Positions 7,008 to 16,063 of a stretch of DNA of 18,548 bases are shown one piece after another. Both the position numbers and the translations under genes were made by a program. The notes below the pieces were generated by a model. The model saw only the letters and a list, made by a program, of their open reading frames with translations. It was not told the origin of the DNA and did not search any database. The stretch is from JAICLK01 sp036489905. Its GTDB lineage: Bacteria > Patescibacteriota > Saccharimonadia > Saccharimonadales > UBA4665. The first letter of the stretch is position 1. Each line of letters begins with the position of its first letter. The DNA is taken from positions 1 to 18,548 of the forward strand of contig DASXEX010000018.1 in assembly GCA_036489905.1 (NCBI GenBank), read 5' to 3'.

Positions 7008-7279
7008 CAGCAAGTAAGGCTGCGCTTGGCTGGGTCCAACACTACGAACAGAACAAGTAATGTGTCACGTACTACGTGTCCAGGACCACCGGCCAATGAG
7101 TTTATAACCTGAGGGGTTTATTGGATAACAGATCCAGACAGTATCAGATAAATAAGAGAGGGGTAAGGTTCTCGCTTAATTCCCGTAGACCTCGTTTATA
7201 AGTAGAGTATTAGCTAAGCACCAGCAATGCCTGGCCCGGCCGTAGCGTATGGCTCCTGGGCTTTTTGGCCGGTAGACAT
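7008..7279. other. Intergenic region between convergent transfer genes, with a perfect palindrome
   Basis: No gene is supported here. CACGTA-C-TACGTG (7066-7078) is an exact 13-bp palindrome, bracketed at distance by GGTCC (7033-7037) and GGACC (7082-7086). There is no U-tract, so it is not an intrinsic terminator. Given the neighbours it could be a protein-binding site or part of a transfer origin. A 21-codon minus-strand frame (7214-7279) directly follows the Replic_Relax stop but lacks start signals. Confidence 0.45.
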
Positions 7280-8077
7280 TTAAATGTCCCGCAACGAAAG
7301 GGCTCCTTCGGGATCGGCCATATCGTGCCAGGCCGCCTGATCTCCAAGCCCGTCCGCCGTTGCCGTAAAGAATCGCAGGTCCTTATTGCCGATATGCTCA
7401 ATCGTCCATCGCATGCGTTTCTGCAGGCGCTTTTGTAATGACGGGGTGTCACAGACGAACAGCACTTTCGGCAGCGCGTACTTTGCCGGCCAGTTGCCGC
7501 CATCTGCATAGTCGATGTACTGCAGCATCCGCCGTGTCGCCAAAAAGAAGGGGCGGCTTTCGTACAACATATCCAAAAAGAATAGCTTTCGCTCGTCGCC
7601 TTCACCAAGCTGTATGTACGCGTCCGGCAGGCGCTTAGGAAAGTACGCGAAGGGCGCCAGTTGGCTTTTGGTGAAGAATTGTAAGTCTTCGCCGTAGCGG
7701 AATTGCAGCGTGCAATAGGCATCGAACACACGTAGGCAATGTGCCACGAATTGCTCGGATGCGGTCTGGTCGTGGTAGGTATTTCGCAGTACCGTCGGGC
7801 TGTATCGTTCACTCCCCAGTTGCTTAAGTGGTTTGGTGCCCGCCGACAACAAGTAATACGATGCGTGTTTTCCTAGCAGACGATATCCTGGTTCGTATTT
7901 TCGCCCAACGTACCCCAGTTCCATCATAAGCCGTAAGCGCTTATTTACGGTTGGTTTACTGACATCGAGAGCCTTGTTAAGCTGGCCTGACGTTGCAAAG
8001 CGGAAACGGTAGAGCAGGTCGAGTATGACCCGCTGGTTTTTGGTGAGAGCGTAATGGATGGCAGATTGAGAGTTCAT
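7280..8077 (-). CDS. Replication-relaxation (Replic_Relax) family protein
   Basis: This 265-aa protein starts with a winged-helix/MarR-like segment (residues about 10-60: TKNQRVILDLLYRFRFATSGQL, then a recognition helix in VSKPTVNKRLRLMMELGYV). It continues with the Replic_Relax core: the HxLxV-like region EQFVAHCLRVFDAY, the acidic strand ending LPDAYIQLG, and FFLDMLYESRPFF. PF13814 proteins occur on plasmids and conjugative elements and are linked by name to plasmid replication and relaxation; their biochemical role is poorly established. It converges with the coupling ATPase, which suggests one mobile element. The length is near the family norm and no disruption is seen. Confidence 0.75.
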   Translation of the reverse strand: MNSQSAIHYALTKNQRVILDLLYRFRFATSGQLNKALDVSKPTVNKRLRLMMELGYVGRKYEPGYRLLGKHASYYLLSAGTKPLKQLGSERYSPTVLRNTYHDQTASEQFVAHCLRVFDAYCTLQFRYGEDLQFFTKSQLAPFAYFPKRLPDAYIQLGEGDERKLFFLDMLYESRPFFLATRRMLQYIDYADGGNWPAKYALPKVLFVCDTPSLQKRLQKRMRWTIEHIGNKDLRFFTATADGLGDQAAWHDMADPEGALSLRDI

Positions 8078-8090
8078 GGTGGTAGCTGCT

Positions 8091-8096
8091 ATTATA
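8091..8096 (-). promoter_or_regulatory. -10 box of the Replic_Relax gene
   Basis: A perfect TATAAT on the minus strand (8096-8091) lies 13 nt before the ATG at 8077, predicting a leader of about 6 nt. No convincing -35 is visible. Confidence 0.45.
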
Positions 8097-8150
8097 ATAT
8101 CTAATATGAGGAGAACATAAAACGTACTGATAACAGCTTACATAAACTAC

Positions 8151-8180
8151 AAAAAATGCGTTTCCGGTAGCGCACTTTTT
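8151..8180 (-). terminator. Probable terminator downstream of glmS (can act in both directions)
   Basis: AAAAAATGCG (8151-8160) and CGCACTTTTT (8171-8180) pair over 10 bp with one G-U wobble around a 10-nt loop. On the minus strand the stem's 3' half ends in six Ts. It lies about 165 nt after the glmS stop, and between the Replic_Relax promoter and glmS. The A/T tracts on both sides allow it to work on either strand. Confidence 0.5.
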
Positions 8181-8345
8181 GCGAGTTAACTTTATATCCC
8201 GGAGCCCCGTACCTTAACGAAATTTATAAGCGCATGCGTGCAGACGTACCACACCCGTAGCATAATTACTGATACTATTTGCGGCGAATTAATATAGCGC
8301 AGCGGGCAAGTTACACCCTTTTATCTTGGGCCACTTGGCAACTGC

Positions 8346-10178
<1,833 letters not shown>

Positions 10179-10182
10179 GACG

Positions 10183-11313
10183 TCAGATTATAGTCTTTTT
10201 GTCATCAAGGGCAAGCTTTAGCAGCAGATCTTCCATCTTGTGGCAAAAATTATCAGCGGAGAACTGCTCAGCGAATTTGGCGATCTCGGCAGCGTTGTAC
10301 TTTTTTGCGTCAAATTCTCTGAGTACATCAATAAGCGCTTCGACCGTTTGCGGCTCGAAAAATTCGCCGGTTTTGCTCGGGCTAACATAATCGAGCGCGC
10401 CGCCGGCTTTGTAGGCAATGACCGGCGTGCCGGCCGCCAAAGCTTCGATAGGCGCGATGCCGAAATCGTCGAAGCTGGCGAACAAGAAGGCTTCTGCGCT
10501 GGCAAGCTGGGACGGCATGTCGGCGTCGCTGACACGATTATGATTTGCCTTATTCATGAAGGTAACGGTCGGACTGGCCAAACGCTCTAGGCGCTCGTAA
10601 TCCGCGCCGTTGCCAATGACTTTGAGCGGCAGGCCGAGTTTGGTGCACGCCTCCACGATAATATCGACGCGCTTGGCCGTCGCGAGCCGCCCCATCGTCA
10701 CGAAACCGGCCCGCTTGCCTTGCGGCGCATCAGCAAACCTGGCGACATCAACCGGCGGGTGAATCACGACCGAATCGCGGCCGTAATATTTTTTGATGTC
10801 GGCTTGGGTATGCGTCGAGTTGGCGATGAAATAATCCGGCCGTTTGCTCGCGCGCAAATCCCAGCGCCGGAGCGGCCCGACGAGCAGCTTCAAACCAAGC
10901 CGGGCGAGCGGATCAAAAACGCCGAAGCCCGGACGGCGCAAATAATGTTCATAATGCCGCCAATAAAAATGCGTCGGCGTGTGGCAATAGCAGACGTGTG
11001 TCGTGCCTTTCGGAACGTGGACGCCGTTGCCCTCGCCGTTGCCCGAGCTGCTGATAACCAAATCGTAGCCATCGAACTTCAGGTGTGTGAACCACCAAAT
11101 TCGTCCCAAAACTAGAATTTTTCTAAGCTTACCGAAGTGCTGCAGCCAGCCGGTCACGACTTTGCCGTCAAGTTTCGCGCGCCACTCATCCGAACAATAC
11201 GACGTATAAATCGGCGCGTCCGGAAACATTTTGTGCAGCTCAAAAACGACACGCTCCGCGCCACCACCCACCAGCCAATCGTGCACGATAGCTACTTTGA
11301 GTTTTTTTGCCAT
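10183..11313 (-). CDS. GT4-family glycosyltransferase (WbaZ-like)
   Basis: This 376-aa GT-B enzyme transfers a sugar, by family precedent often mannose, from a nucleotide donor onto a lipid-linked glycan on the cytoplasmic membrane face. The N-terminal acceptor domain begins KVAIVHDWLVGGGAERV, with the Gly-rich loop typical of GT4. The donor half contains FVTMGRLATAKRVDIIV and the E-x7-E-type motif, here DDFGIAPIEALAAGTP, so the first Glu is Asp. The stretch CYCHTPTHFYW is characteristic of the WbaZ/mannosyltransferase group. It overlaps the upstream Phd-like gene by 22 nt and lies downstream of the priming transferase, consistent with one surface-polysaccharide operon. The exact sugar is unknown. 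Confidence 0.9.
   Translation of the reverse strand: MAKKLKVAIVHDWLVGGGAERVVFELHKMFPDAPIYTSYCSDEWRAKLDGKVVTGWLQHFGKLRKILVLGRIWWFTHLKFDGYDLVISSSGNGEGNGVHVPKGTTHVCYCHTPTHFYWRHYEHYLRRPGFGVFDPLARLGLKLLVGPLRRWDLRASKRPDYFIANSTHTQADIKKYYGRDSVVIHPPVDVARFADAPQGKRAGFVTMGRLATAKRVDIIVEACTKLGLPLKVIGNGADYERLERLASPTVTFMNKANHNRVSDADMPSQLASAEAFLFASFDDFGIAPIEALAAGTPVIAYKAGGALDYVSPSKTGEFFEPQTVEALIDVLREFDAKKYNAAEIAKFAEQFSADNFCHKMEDLLLKLALDDKKTII
10187..10214 (-). promoter_or_regulatory. Internal promoter of glmS inside the upstream gene's 3' end
   Basis: On the minus strand TTGCCC (10214-10209, 4/6), a 16-bp spacer and a perfect TATAAT (10192-10187) lie over the last codons and stop of the glycosyltransferase gene. 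The -10 ends 8 nt before the glmS ATG, predicting an essentially leaderless glmS mRNA. TATAAT could also be fortuitous codon use (Thr-Ile-Ile). Confidence 0.5.
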
Positions 11314-11483
11314 TTGTGCGGACCGATTAGTTTAGGCTTTTTGTCAGAAGAAGTCTTTTTAAATGGAACTAGCTCAAATTCCGGCCTTCCATACGGTCCG
11401 AATAAAATCCTCTCACCACGTTTAGCCGCTTCAAAATATTCTTCCAAGTGCAGTTGAACTTCGCGGATCGTTAAAGCTTTCAT
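11292..11483 (-). CDS. Small Phd/YefM-like antitoxin without a toxin partner
   Basis: This 63-aa protein starts MKALTIREVQLHLEEYFEAA and continues with RGERILFGPYGRPEFELVPF, the pattern of the Phd/YefM N-terminal DNA-binding domain. Its tail is basic and short rather than a typical toxin-wrapping helix. No toxin gene is adjacent: upstream is the priming transferase and downstream, overlapping by 22 nt, the glycosyltransferase. ATG 11483 is chosen over a TTG 27 nt upstream because GGAG (11492-11489) is correctly spaced from it. TATAAT (11501-11496) lies 12 nt before the ATG. It may be a solitary regulator of the polysaccharide genes or a relic of a lost module. Confidence 0.65.
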   Translation of the reverse strand: MKALTIREVQLHLEEYFEAAKRGERILFGPYGRPEFELVPFKKTSSDKKPKLIGPHKWQKNSK

Positions 11484-11495
11484 TTCTACTCCAGC

Positions 11496-11510
11496 ATTAT
11501 ATATTGTCAA
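11496..11510 (-). promoter_or_regulatory. Promoter elements before the Phd-like gene
   Basis: On the minus strand TTGACA (11510-11505) and TATAAT (11501-11496) are both perfect hexamers but only 3 bp apart, so they cannot serve the same promoter. TATAAT placed 12 nt before the ATG could act alone. TTGACA could pair with the TAGAAA at 11488-11483 (16-bp spacer). Confidence 0.35.
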
Positions 11511-11511
11511 C

Positions 11512-12948
11512 TTACTTTCCGTCGTATTCGTGGCTGAAAATGGATTTGAAGGTTTTGAGCAGGATGACGATGTCGAGCCAAAAGGTCCAGTTCTGGGCGT
11601 AATACAGGTCCAGTTTGCGCCGCTCGTCGACCGGAATGTTGTTGCGCCCGGAAACTTGGGCGAGTCCGGTGATGCCGGACTTGACGCTCAAAATTGTGTG
11701 GCGCTTTTTGTATTCGGCCAAATCTTTGGGGATGAGCGCGCGCGGGCCGACCAGGCTGAGCTCACCGCGGAAGACGTTGAAAAGTTGCGGCAGTTCATCG
11801 AGACTGCTGGCACGCAAAAATTTTCCAATGCGCGTGTTGCGCGGATCATCGGGCAAGAAGTTACCGTTGGCGCGAAACTCCGCGAGCAAATCGGGCCGTC
11901 CCATTTTGGCAAAGGCTTCGTCGGGGGTGAGCCCGTTGTACGTGCCATTGTTGGTGCGGAATTTGAAAACGCGGAACTCCTGGTTGAAGCGCGTCAGCCG
12001 GGCTTGACGCAAAAACACTGGGCCGCCGTCACTCAATTTAACCAGCAGTGCCACGACGAGCATTATCGGCGAGGTGATAATAAGCAGTAGGTTACCCACC
12101 GCCAAGTCGAACAGCCGCTTGACGATGCGGCCCCAGCCGAACAGCGCGGTTTGGCGGACGGTGATGACCGGTGTTGAGCCGCGGAATAATTCGACATTGA
12201 CGTTACCCACGAACAATTCGGTGTTGCCCGGCACGAAGCGGTAGGTGGCGTGGTGCTCCTGGGCGTAGGTCAGGATTTCGGCATTGCGCGCTTCGTCAGC
12301 GTAGAGTTCGGTTTGAATAATGCCGTGCAGATTCGGCTCGGGATGCGCTTGCAGAAATTGGCTGAATCGCGCGTACAGCGGCAATTTGTATTCGCCCACG
12401 GCAAGTTTGCCGCCCACCACGGCCACAATTTTATAGCCCGATTGGCGGCTGTGCACCAACGAGTCGATAAGCTCGTGCGACATGCCGGTGTTGCCGACGA
12501 TCAGCACGTGGCTCAGTCCCACCTTGTAGCCGAAAAGCCAGCCGCGGCTCAGTCTTGCTACATTGCGGAAAATGATGAGCAGCAGGAATGCCAGAACGAA
12601 GCCGTAAATCGGCACGAGCTTAGCTGGAAAGATCGGTTTAACAGATACGAAGTTCCAAAAAATCACAAACGTCAAACCAATGAACGAGCCGATGAGCAGT
12701 CGCGGTAACTCGCTAAAACGCTTTTCATAAATGTTGCTGTTGTACAGCCCAAGCAGTGCGAAAATCAAAATCCAAAACGGCAACAGCGCCAAAAATACGC
12801 CGACGTAGGTGTGCAAATGGATAGGATGCGCGACCGGCACGCTGCTGAGCCCCCGCAAACCAAATGCGCCGAGAAATGCCGCCACGAGCGCCAAAAAATC
12901 GCCCACCACCAAGCAAAAGTTGTAAATGAGTGAGGCGTTAGACTTCAT
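11512..12948 (-). CDS. Polyprenyl-phosphate sugar-1-phosphate transferase (WbaP/EpsL type)
   Basis: This 478-aa membrane enzyme starts glycan assembly by moving a sugar-1-phosphate from a UDP-sugar to undecaprenyl phosphate. The N-terminal part has four or five hydrophobic helices (residues about 8-135), then a CoA-binding-like domain with HVLIVGNTGMSHEL (about 148-161). The C-terminal catalytic domain (PF02397) follows one more helix and shows VFLRQARLTRF, FRVFKFRT, RIGKFLRASSLDELPQLFNV, the catalytic-site pair GELSLVGPR, and SGITGLAQVSGRN. All expected motifs are present. It is the first gene of the minus-strand polysaccharide unit and is divergent from the ligase across 23 bp. The sugar specificity cannot be read from the sequence. 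Confidence 0.93.
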   Translation of the reverse strand: MKSNASLIYNFCLVVGDFLALVAAFLGAFGLRGLSSVPVAHPIHLHTYVGVFLALLPFWILIFALLGLYNSNIYEKRFSELPRLLIGSFIGLTFVIFWNFVSVKPIFPAKLVPIYGFVLAFLLLIIFRNVARLSRGWLFGYKVGLSHVLIVGNTGMSHELIDSLVHSRQSGYKIVAVVGGKLAVGEYKLPLYARFSQFLQAHPEPNLHGIIQTELYADEARNAEILTYAQEHHATYRFVPGNTELFVGNVNVELFRGSTPVITVRQTALFGWGRIVKRLFDLAVGNLLLIITSPIMLVVALLVKLSDGGPVFLRQARLTRFNQEFRVFKFRTNNGTYNGLTPDEAFAKMGRPDLLAEFRANGNFLPDDPRNTRIGKFLRASSLDELPQLFNVFRGELSLVGPRALIPKDLAEYKKRHTILSVKSGITGLAQVSGRNNIPVDERRKLDLYYAQNWTFWLDIVILLKTFKSIFSHEYDGK

Positions 12949-12971
12949 AATATATACTTGATTGTAGCATT
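12949..12971. promoter_or_regulatory. 23-bp divergent promoter gap between transferase and ligase genes
   Basis: All 5' signals of two divergent envelope genes must fit here or inside the opposite gene. Minus strand: TACAAT (12966-12961), 12 nt before the ATG at 12948. Plus strand: TATACT (12953-12958), 13 nt before the ATG at 12972. A TTGACA on the minus strand (12993-12988) lies inside the ligase gene but is 21 bp from TACAAT, too far for a standard promoter. The overlapping -10 elements imply that initiation in one direction should interfere with the other. Confidence 0.4.
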
Positions 12972-14378
12972 ATGAGCCCATCTTTTATGTCAAAAGTCAG
13001 CGCATTCGTCACGGCTGTAGTCGCCGTCATTTTAGTGCTCGTGCCGTTCCACGCGTTTTTGACGATTTGGGCGGCGAGCGCGTTCGGGCACTACACGCTG
13101 CTGCGGCTTTGGAAGGAAATTTTGCTCGTGCCAATCGGGCTGGTGGCGGTTTGGCTTTTGTGGCAAGACCGGCGCTTGCGGCGCGAGGCGGGAAAGTCGT
13201 GGATTTTCCGGCTGATGGCGGTGTATGTTTTGTTGCAAATCTTGCTCGGAGCAATTGCTCTTGAGCGGCACCAAGTCAATCGTGCGGCGCTCGGCGAAGG
13301 GTTGGTTGAAGATTTGCGGCTGACGGCAATATTCTTCGTGGCCTGGGTTGCGGCGAGTCGCTCGGCGTGGCTGCGCATGCATTGGCAAAAGCTGGTGCTG
13401 ATTCCGGCGGCAATTGTTGTGGCGTTCGGTTTGCTGCAAGCGTTTGTACTGCCGCCGAATTTTCTGAGCCATTTCGGTTATGGCTCCGCGACCATTCGAC
13501 CATTTGAGTTGGTTGACCAAAACAGCCGATTCGTGCGCGTGCAATCGACCTTGCGCGGCGCCAACCCGCTCGGCGCATATCTGGTCGTGATAGTTGCGGC
13601 GCTTGCTGCGACCTTTTTGCCCAAGAGGCCTGTGAAAAAGTTTTGGCTCAAACTTTTGCTTGGTCTAGCGGCACTCTTCGTTTTGTATTTTACCTACTCG
13701 CGCAGCGCGTATTTTGGCGCGACGCTGGCAGTTTTTGGCGTTGGTTGGTTGAGCATCAAAAGTGAGCGAATGAGGCTATGGTTGCTCGCGGCGGCTGCGT
13801 TGCTTTGTGTGCTTGTCGGCGGCGCGGCGCTGCTGCTGCGCCACAACGCCGATTTCGAGGATACGTTTTTCCATACCAGCCAGTTGTCGCACTCGAAGCA
13901 TAGCTCGAACCAAAACCGCACGTCGGCGCTCGAAAATGGCGTCCACGATGTGCTGCATCAGCCGTTTGGCCGCGGCCCGGGCACGGCCGGTCCGGCATCG
14001 GTGCATAATAACCATCCGGCGCGCATCGCCGAAAATTATTTCCTGCAAATTGGCCAGGAAGCCGGCTGGCTCGGCCTCGCGATATTTCTGGCGATCAACA
14101 TTTTGCTCGCCAAAGAATTATGGAAACGCCGCGCCGAGCCAGACCGTTTGCCACTCGTCCTGCTAGTTAGTCTTGCCGGCTTGACGTTCGTAAACCTGCT
14201 ATCCCACGCCTGGGCCGACGACACCCTCGCTTACGTCTGGTGGGGATCGGTAGGTATTGCGCTTAGCCGAAAATCAGAAGACGGGGAAGCTGCCGGTAAA
14301 CTCGGGATATTGTGGGAGCAAACGAGCCATCTTCGTGTTGGCAAAAAGCTTACGCATGACGATATGCACGAGCGCTAG
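12972..14378 (+). CDS. O-antigen ligase / Wzy-type polymerase family membrane protein
   Basis: This 468-aa polytopic protein has about ten hydrophobic helices and the PF04932 (Wzy_C) core: a loop beginning around FVRVQSTLRGANPLGAYL, then TYSRSAYFGATLAV, and the large periplasmic loop with NRTSALENGVHDVLHQPFGRGPGTAGP and HNNHPARIAENYFLQIGQEAGW. Proteins of this family polymerise or ligate undecaprenyl-linked glycans outside the membrane, matching the divergent priming transferase. The conserved end SHAWADDTLAYVWWG (from residue 411) is followed by a 34-residue hydrophilic tail with no resemblance to the relic copy at 16064-16195. Downstream of it lies the convergent PIN gene, only 2 bp away. 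ATG 12987 is an alternative start. Confidence 0.85.
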   Translation: MSPSFMSKVSAFVTAVVAVILVLVPFHAFLTIWAASAFGHYTLLRLWKEILLVPIGLVAVWLLWQDRRLRREAGKSWIFRLMAVYVLLQILLGAIALERHQVNRAALGEGLVEDLRLTAIFFVAWVAASRSAWLRMHWQKLVLIPAAIVVAFGLLQAFVLPPNFLSHFGYGSATIRPFELVDQNSRFVRVQSTLRGANPLGAYLVVIVAALAATFLPKRPVKKFWLKLLLGLAALFVLYFTYSRSAYFGATLAVFGVGWLSIKSERMRLWLLAAAALLCVLVGGAALLLRHNADFEDTFFHTSQLSHSKHSSNQNRTSALENGVHDVLHQPFGRGPGTAGPASVHNNHPARIAENYFLQIGQEAGWLGLAIFLAINILLAKELWKRRAEPDRLPLVLLVSLAGLTFVNLLSHAWADDTLAYVWWGSVGIALSRKSEDGEAAGKLGILWEQTSHLRVGKKLTHDDMHER

Positions 14379-14380
14379 AA

Positions 14381-14794
14381 CTATGTGGCTTTAAGGTAAT
14401 CTTCCGGTTTTGCAGCCAGTACGACGCTGGCCTTGAAATCTTTGAGGTTGCGGGTGACAATCGTCGAGCCGTTACAAGTAATCGCGGCACCTTCGACCAC
14501 GGCGTCTTCATAATCACGCACTTGGCTCGCGAGTGCCGTCCTGAGTAGTGCGCCGTCAACCGGGACTATCCGAAAGGTCTGCAACAGCCAGTCGATGTGC
14601 CGGGAGATTTGCGTTTTTGGAACCTTTGCGCTTTCAAGCAAGTAGGCGAACGTCGTCACTGCGTGCGCGCTCAAGAACAGCCGATAATCGTCGTGTTGAC
14701 CGAGTGCAATAACATCACGCGACGCTTCGTAGCCGGCCCGTTCCAGGAATACGTCGATAACGACGTTCAGATCAATCAGCAAATTTTTTGGCAT
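14381..14794 (-). CDS. PIN-domain toxin (VapC-like), partner of the DUF6364 antitoxin
   Basis: This 137-aa protein starts MPKNLLIDLNVVIDVFLER, with the first PIN-domain Asp in the LIDLN strand. Asp and Glu residues follow at RDYEDAVVEGAA, and the C-terminal TRNLKDF motif carries the last acidic residue. PIN toxins are magnesium-dependent RNases, often cutting tRNA or rRNA. The gene overlaps the antitoxin's end by 23 nt with the ATG at 14794; a GTG at 14803 would add three residues. The pair lies in the block that separates the ligase from its relic, suggesting acquired cargo. The acidic residues are all present, so it may be active. Confidence 0.8.
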   Translation of the reverse strand: MPKNLLIDLNVVIDVFLERAGYEASRDVIALGQHDDYRLFLSAHAVTTFAYLLESAKVPKTQISRHIDWLLQTFRIVPVDGALLRTALASQVRDYEDAVVEGAAITCNGSTIVTRNLKDFKASVVLAAKPEDYLKAT

Positions 14795-15014
14795 AAGCGG
14801 CACGTATGGCTGGCTTGGAATCGTTAATTGGATACTGCTTCAATGTACCGACCATTGTGGTGACACGTGGTGCCGTCTTCTTTTCAGCCTGGGATTTGCG
14901 GTTCAGTAAAAATGAAGAAAACATGCCCGAAATCGACTGACCATCACGTCGGGCCTGACGCTGGGCGTACTGCACGAGTTCTTTGTCTACACTAAGCGTA
15001 AGCTTGGTTTTCAT
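14772..15014 (-). CDS. DUF6364-type antitoxin (ribbon-helix-helix)
   Basis: This 80-aa protein opens MKTKLTLSVDKELVQYAQRQARRDGQSISGMF, a beta strand followed by helix-turn-helix as in ribbon-helix-helix repressors of the DUF6364 group, which commonly precede PIN toxins. The C-terminal half (KTAPRVTTMVGTLKQYP...AAYAKKFAD) is the likely toxin-binding segment. It should repress its own promoter with the toxin as co-repressor. The start ATG is predicted to be the transcript's first codon (-10 box 6 nt upstream), while the toxin start is embedded in its 3' end, so toxin translation is coupled. Confidence 0.75.
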   Translation of the reverse strand: MKTKLTLSVDKELVQYAQRQARRDGQSISGMFSSFLLNRKSQAEKKTAPRVTTMVGTLKQYPINDSKPAIRAAYAKKFAD

Positions 15015-15049
15015 ACGTATATTTTAACAAGACGTACGTACTATTACAA
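15014..15049 (-). promoter_or_regulatory. Promoter and candidate operator of the PIN toxin-antitoxin pair
   Basis: On the minus strand TTGTAA (15049-15044, 4/6), a 17-bp spacer and TAAAAT (15026-15021, 5/6) precede the ATG at 15014 by 6 nt. Two TACGTA palindromes (15014-15019 and 15035-15040) lie exactly 21 bp apart, one over the start site and one in the spacer. Two helical turns puts them on the same DNA face, suiting two ribbon-helix-helix dimers. Confidence 0.5.
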
Positions 15050-15078
15050 ACGACGAGCCACTCGGCACCGTCTTCGTA

Positions 15079-15107
15079 TTGAGCGTTCCTTCTAGATGTA
15101 GTATCAT
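15079..15107 (+). promoter_or_regulatory. Promoter of the PH-like gene
   Basis: TTGAGC (15079-15084, 4/6), a 17-bp spacer and TATCAT (15102-15107, 5/6) end 8 nt before the ATG at 15116. A leaderless transcript is predicted. Confidence 0.5.
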
Positions 15108-15115
15108 TGTGCTAA

Positions 15116-15534
15116 ATGCAACCGGCTCCAACACAAACAACCGATGACGAGAAAGTCATACTCAGAGACACGGGCTATTTGCAGAACCTATTCCAGAAAC
15201 GCGTTACCGTCCAACAGCTGACCTTAACACTTTATAGCACATACTTGAAGCTAGAAGACGCAAAGACCGGCGCGTTTGTCAACGATATACCGATTAATGA
15301 AATCATAAAAATACCCCGCTATTTTTCGAGCCGCTGGAAGTATACGCTTTATCCCTTCCACTCCACATTTTTTACGTTAAAACGCCACATAAAAAGTACA
15401 AGATATCCTGGGTTAATGTGGATGCCGAAAAGCTGACGATGGGGGACGCCGGGGCTGCTGGGGTGGTCACAGAGCAGAATTTCACGAAAAACATGCAGTG
15501 GATCAAAGCGATGCAGGAATTACAACAGAAATAA
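15116..15534 (+). pseudogene. PH-like domain protein gene with a -1 frameshift
   Basis: The first frame runs from ATG 15116 to a TGA at 15434-15436 (106 aa), but protein-like sequence continues in another frame to TAA 15532-15534. The join is at a run of six Ts (15368-15373): one more T, or a -1 ribosomal slip, restores HSTFFYVKTPHKKYKISWVN and a natural end QWIKAMQELQQK, about 139 aa in all. The content (strands TLTLYSTYLKLED, INEIIKIPR, YKISWVNVD and a terminal helix) resembles a bacterial PH domain. Function is unknown; the DUF3592 gene follows at once. A sequencing error in the homopolymer is as likely as a true mutation. Confidence 0.65.
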
Positions 15535-15565
15535 CGTATCCATTGCCACGCATTAAGTATTAATT

Positions 15566-16048
15566 ATGCCTCGTACATCTCCCAAAATGCCCCAGACAGC
15601 ACCAGCTGGCGCTTTGCCGAAACCTCAGTCAGCTCGTAGAGCCGTTGGGATATCATTGCTTGTTATATCTCTGATAGCCTTTTCGTATGGCGTAACTAAT
15701 TTTCAGAGAAATAGTATACCGGCTTCGTATATCAAGTCCACAGGAACGATTACCCAGATACACACTACTTCAAACAGAAGCTTTACACCCACCATTTTGT
15801 TTCGAGCGCAAAATGGCCGTGCCTATACGTTCAAGGGCAACGTAAGTCAGGCGTATACGTCTACGTATCAAGCAGGAGAGAGCATCCCCATTGCGTACAA
15901 TCCTACTAATCCTGCCAAGTCACCTAAGGTTGCAACAGTGGATGCGCAACATCTCCGTAGTTATGGCATAGGAGTTATTTGGTTTGGTGCTGTGCTGTTT
16001 GTTGCCAGTTTGCTTGTTATTCGGCCGTTTCCGAAGCGAGGTCTGTAG
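15566..16048 (+). CDS. DUF3592 membrane protein
   Basis: This 160-aa protein has two hydrophobic helices (about residues 28-46 and 134-152) around an extracytoplasmic beta-rich domain. It contains STGTITQIHTTSNRSFTPTILFRAQNGRAYTF and GESIPIAYNPTNPAKS, the recognisable DUF3592 pattern (G-x-V/I ... P-x-V/I-x-F ... V-x-Y-x-P-x-x-P). The family's role is unknown. It lies 31 bp after the frameshifted PH-like gene and may share its transcript; no strong Shine-Dalgarno sequence is visible before ATG 15566. The N-terminal 25 residues are Pro/Gln/Ala-rich and disordered. Confidence 0.75.
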   Translation: MPRTSPKMPQTAPAGALPKPQSARRAVGISLLVISLIAFSYGVTNFQRNSIPASYIKSTGTITQIHTTSNRSFTPTILFRAQNGRAYTFKGNVSQAYTSTYQAGESIPIAYNPTNPAKSPKVATVDAQHLRSYGIGVIWFGAVLFVASLLVIRPFPKRGL

Positions 16049-16063
16049 TTCCTTCGTACACCA

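Noticed and set aside
7214..7279. 21-codon minus-strand frame starting right after the Replic_Relax stop
   Set aside because: The composition is protein-like (MSTGQKAQEPYATAGPG), but it has no Shine-Dalgarno sequence and is too short to support without conservation data.
7210..7812. 200-codon minus-strand frame
   Set aside because: It is another frame of the Replic_Relax gene and is rich in Arg, Cys and Ser as expected of an out-of-frame translation.
10179..10330. glmS ribozyme or riboswitch upstream of glmS
   Set aside because: The upstream gene's coding sequence reaches to within 4 nt of the glmS ATG and a -10 box lies 8 nt before it, so there is no leader.
11530..12090. 186-codon plus-strand frame
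   Set aside because: It is antisense to the catalytic domain of the sugar-phosphate transferase, which has all its family motifs.
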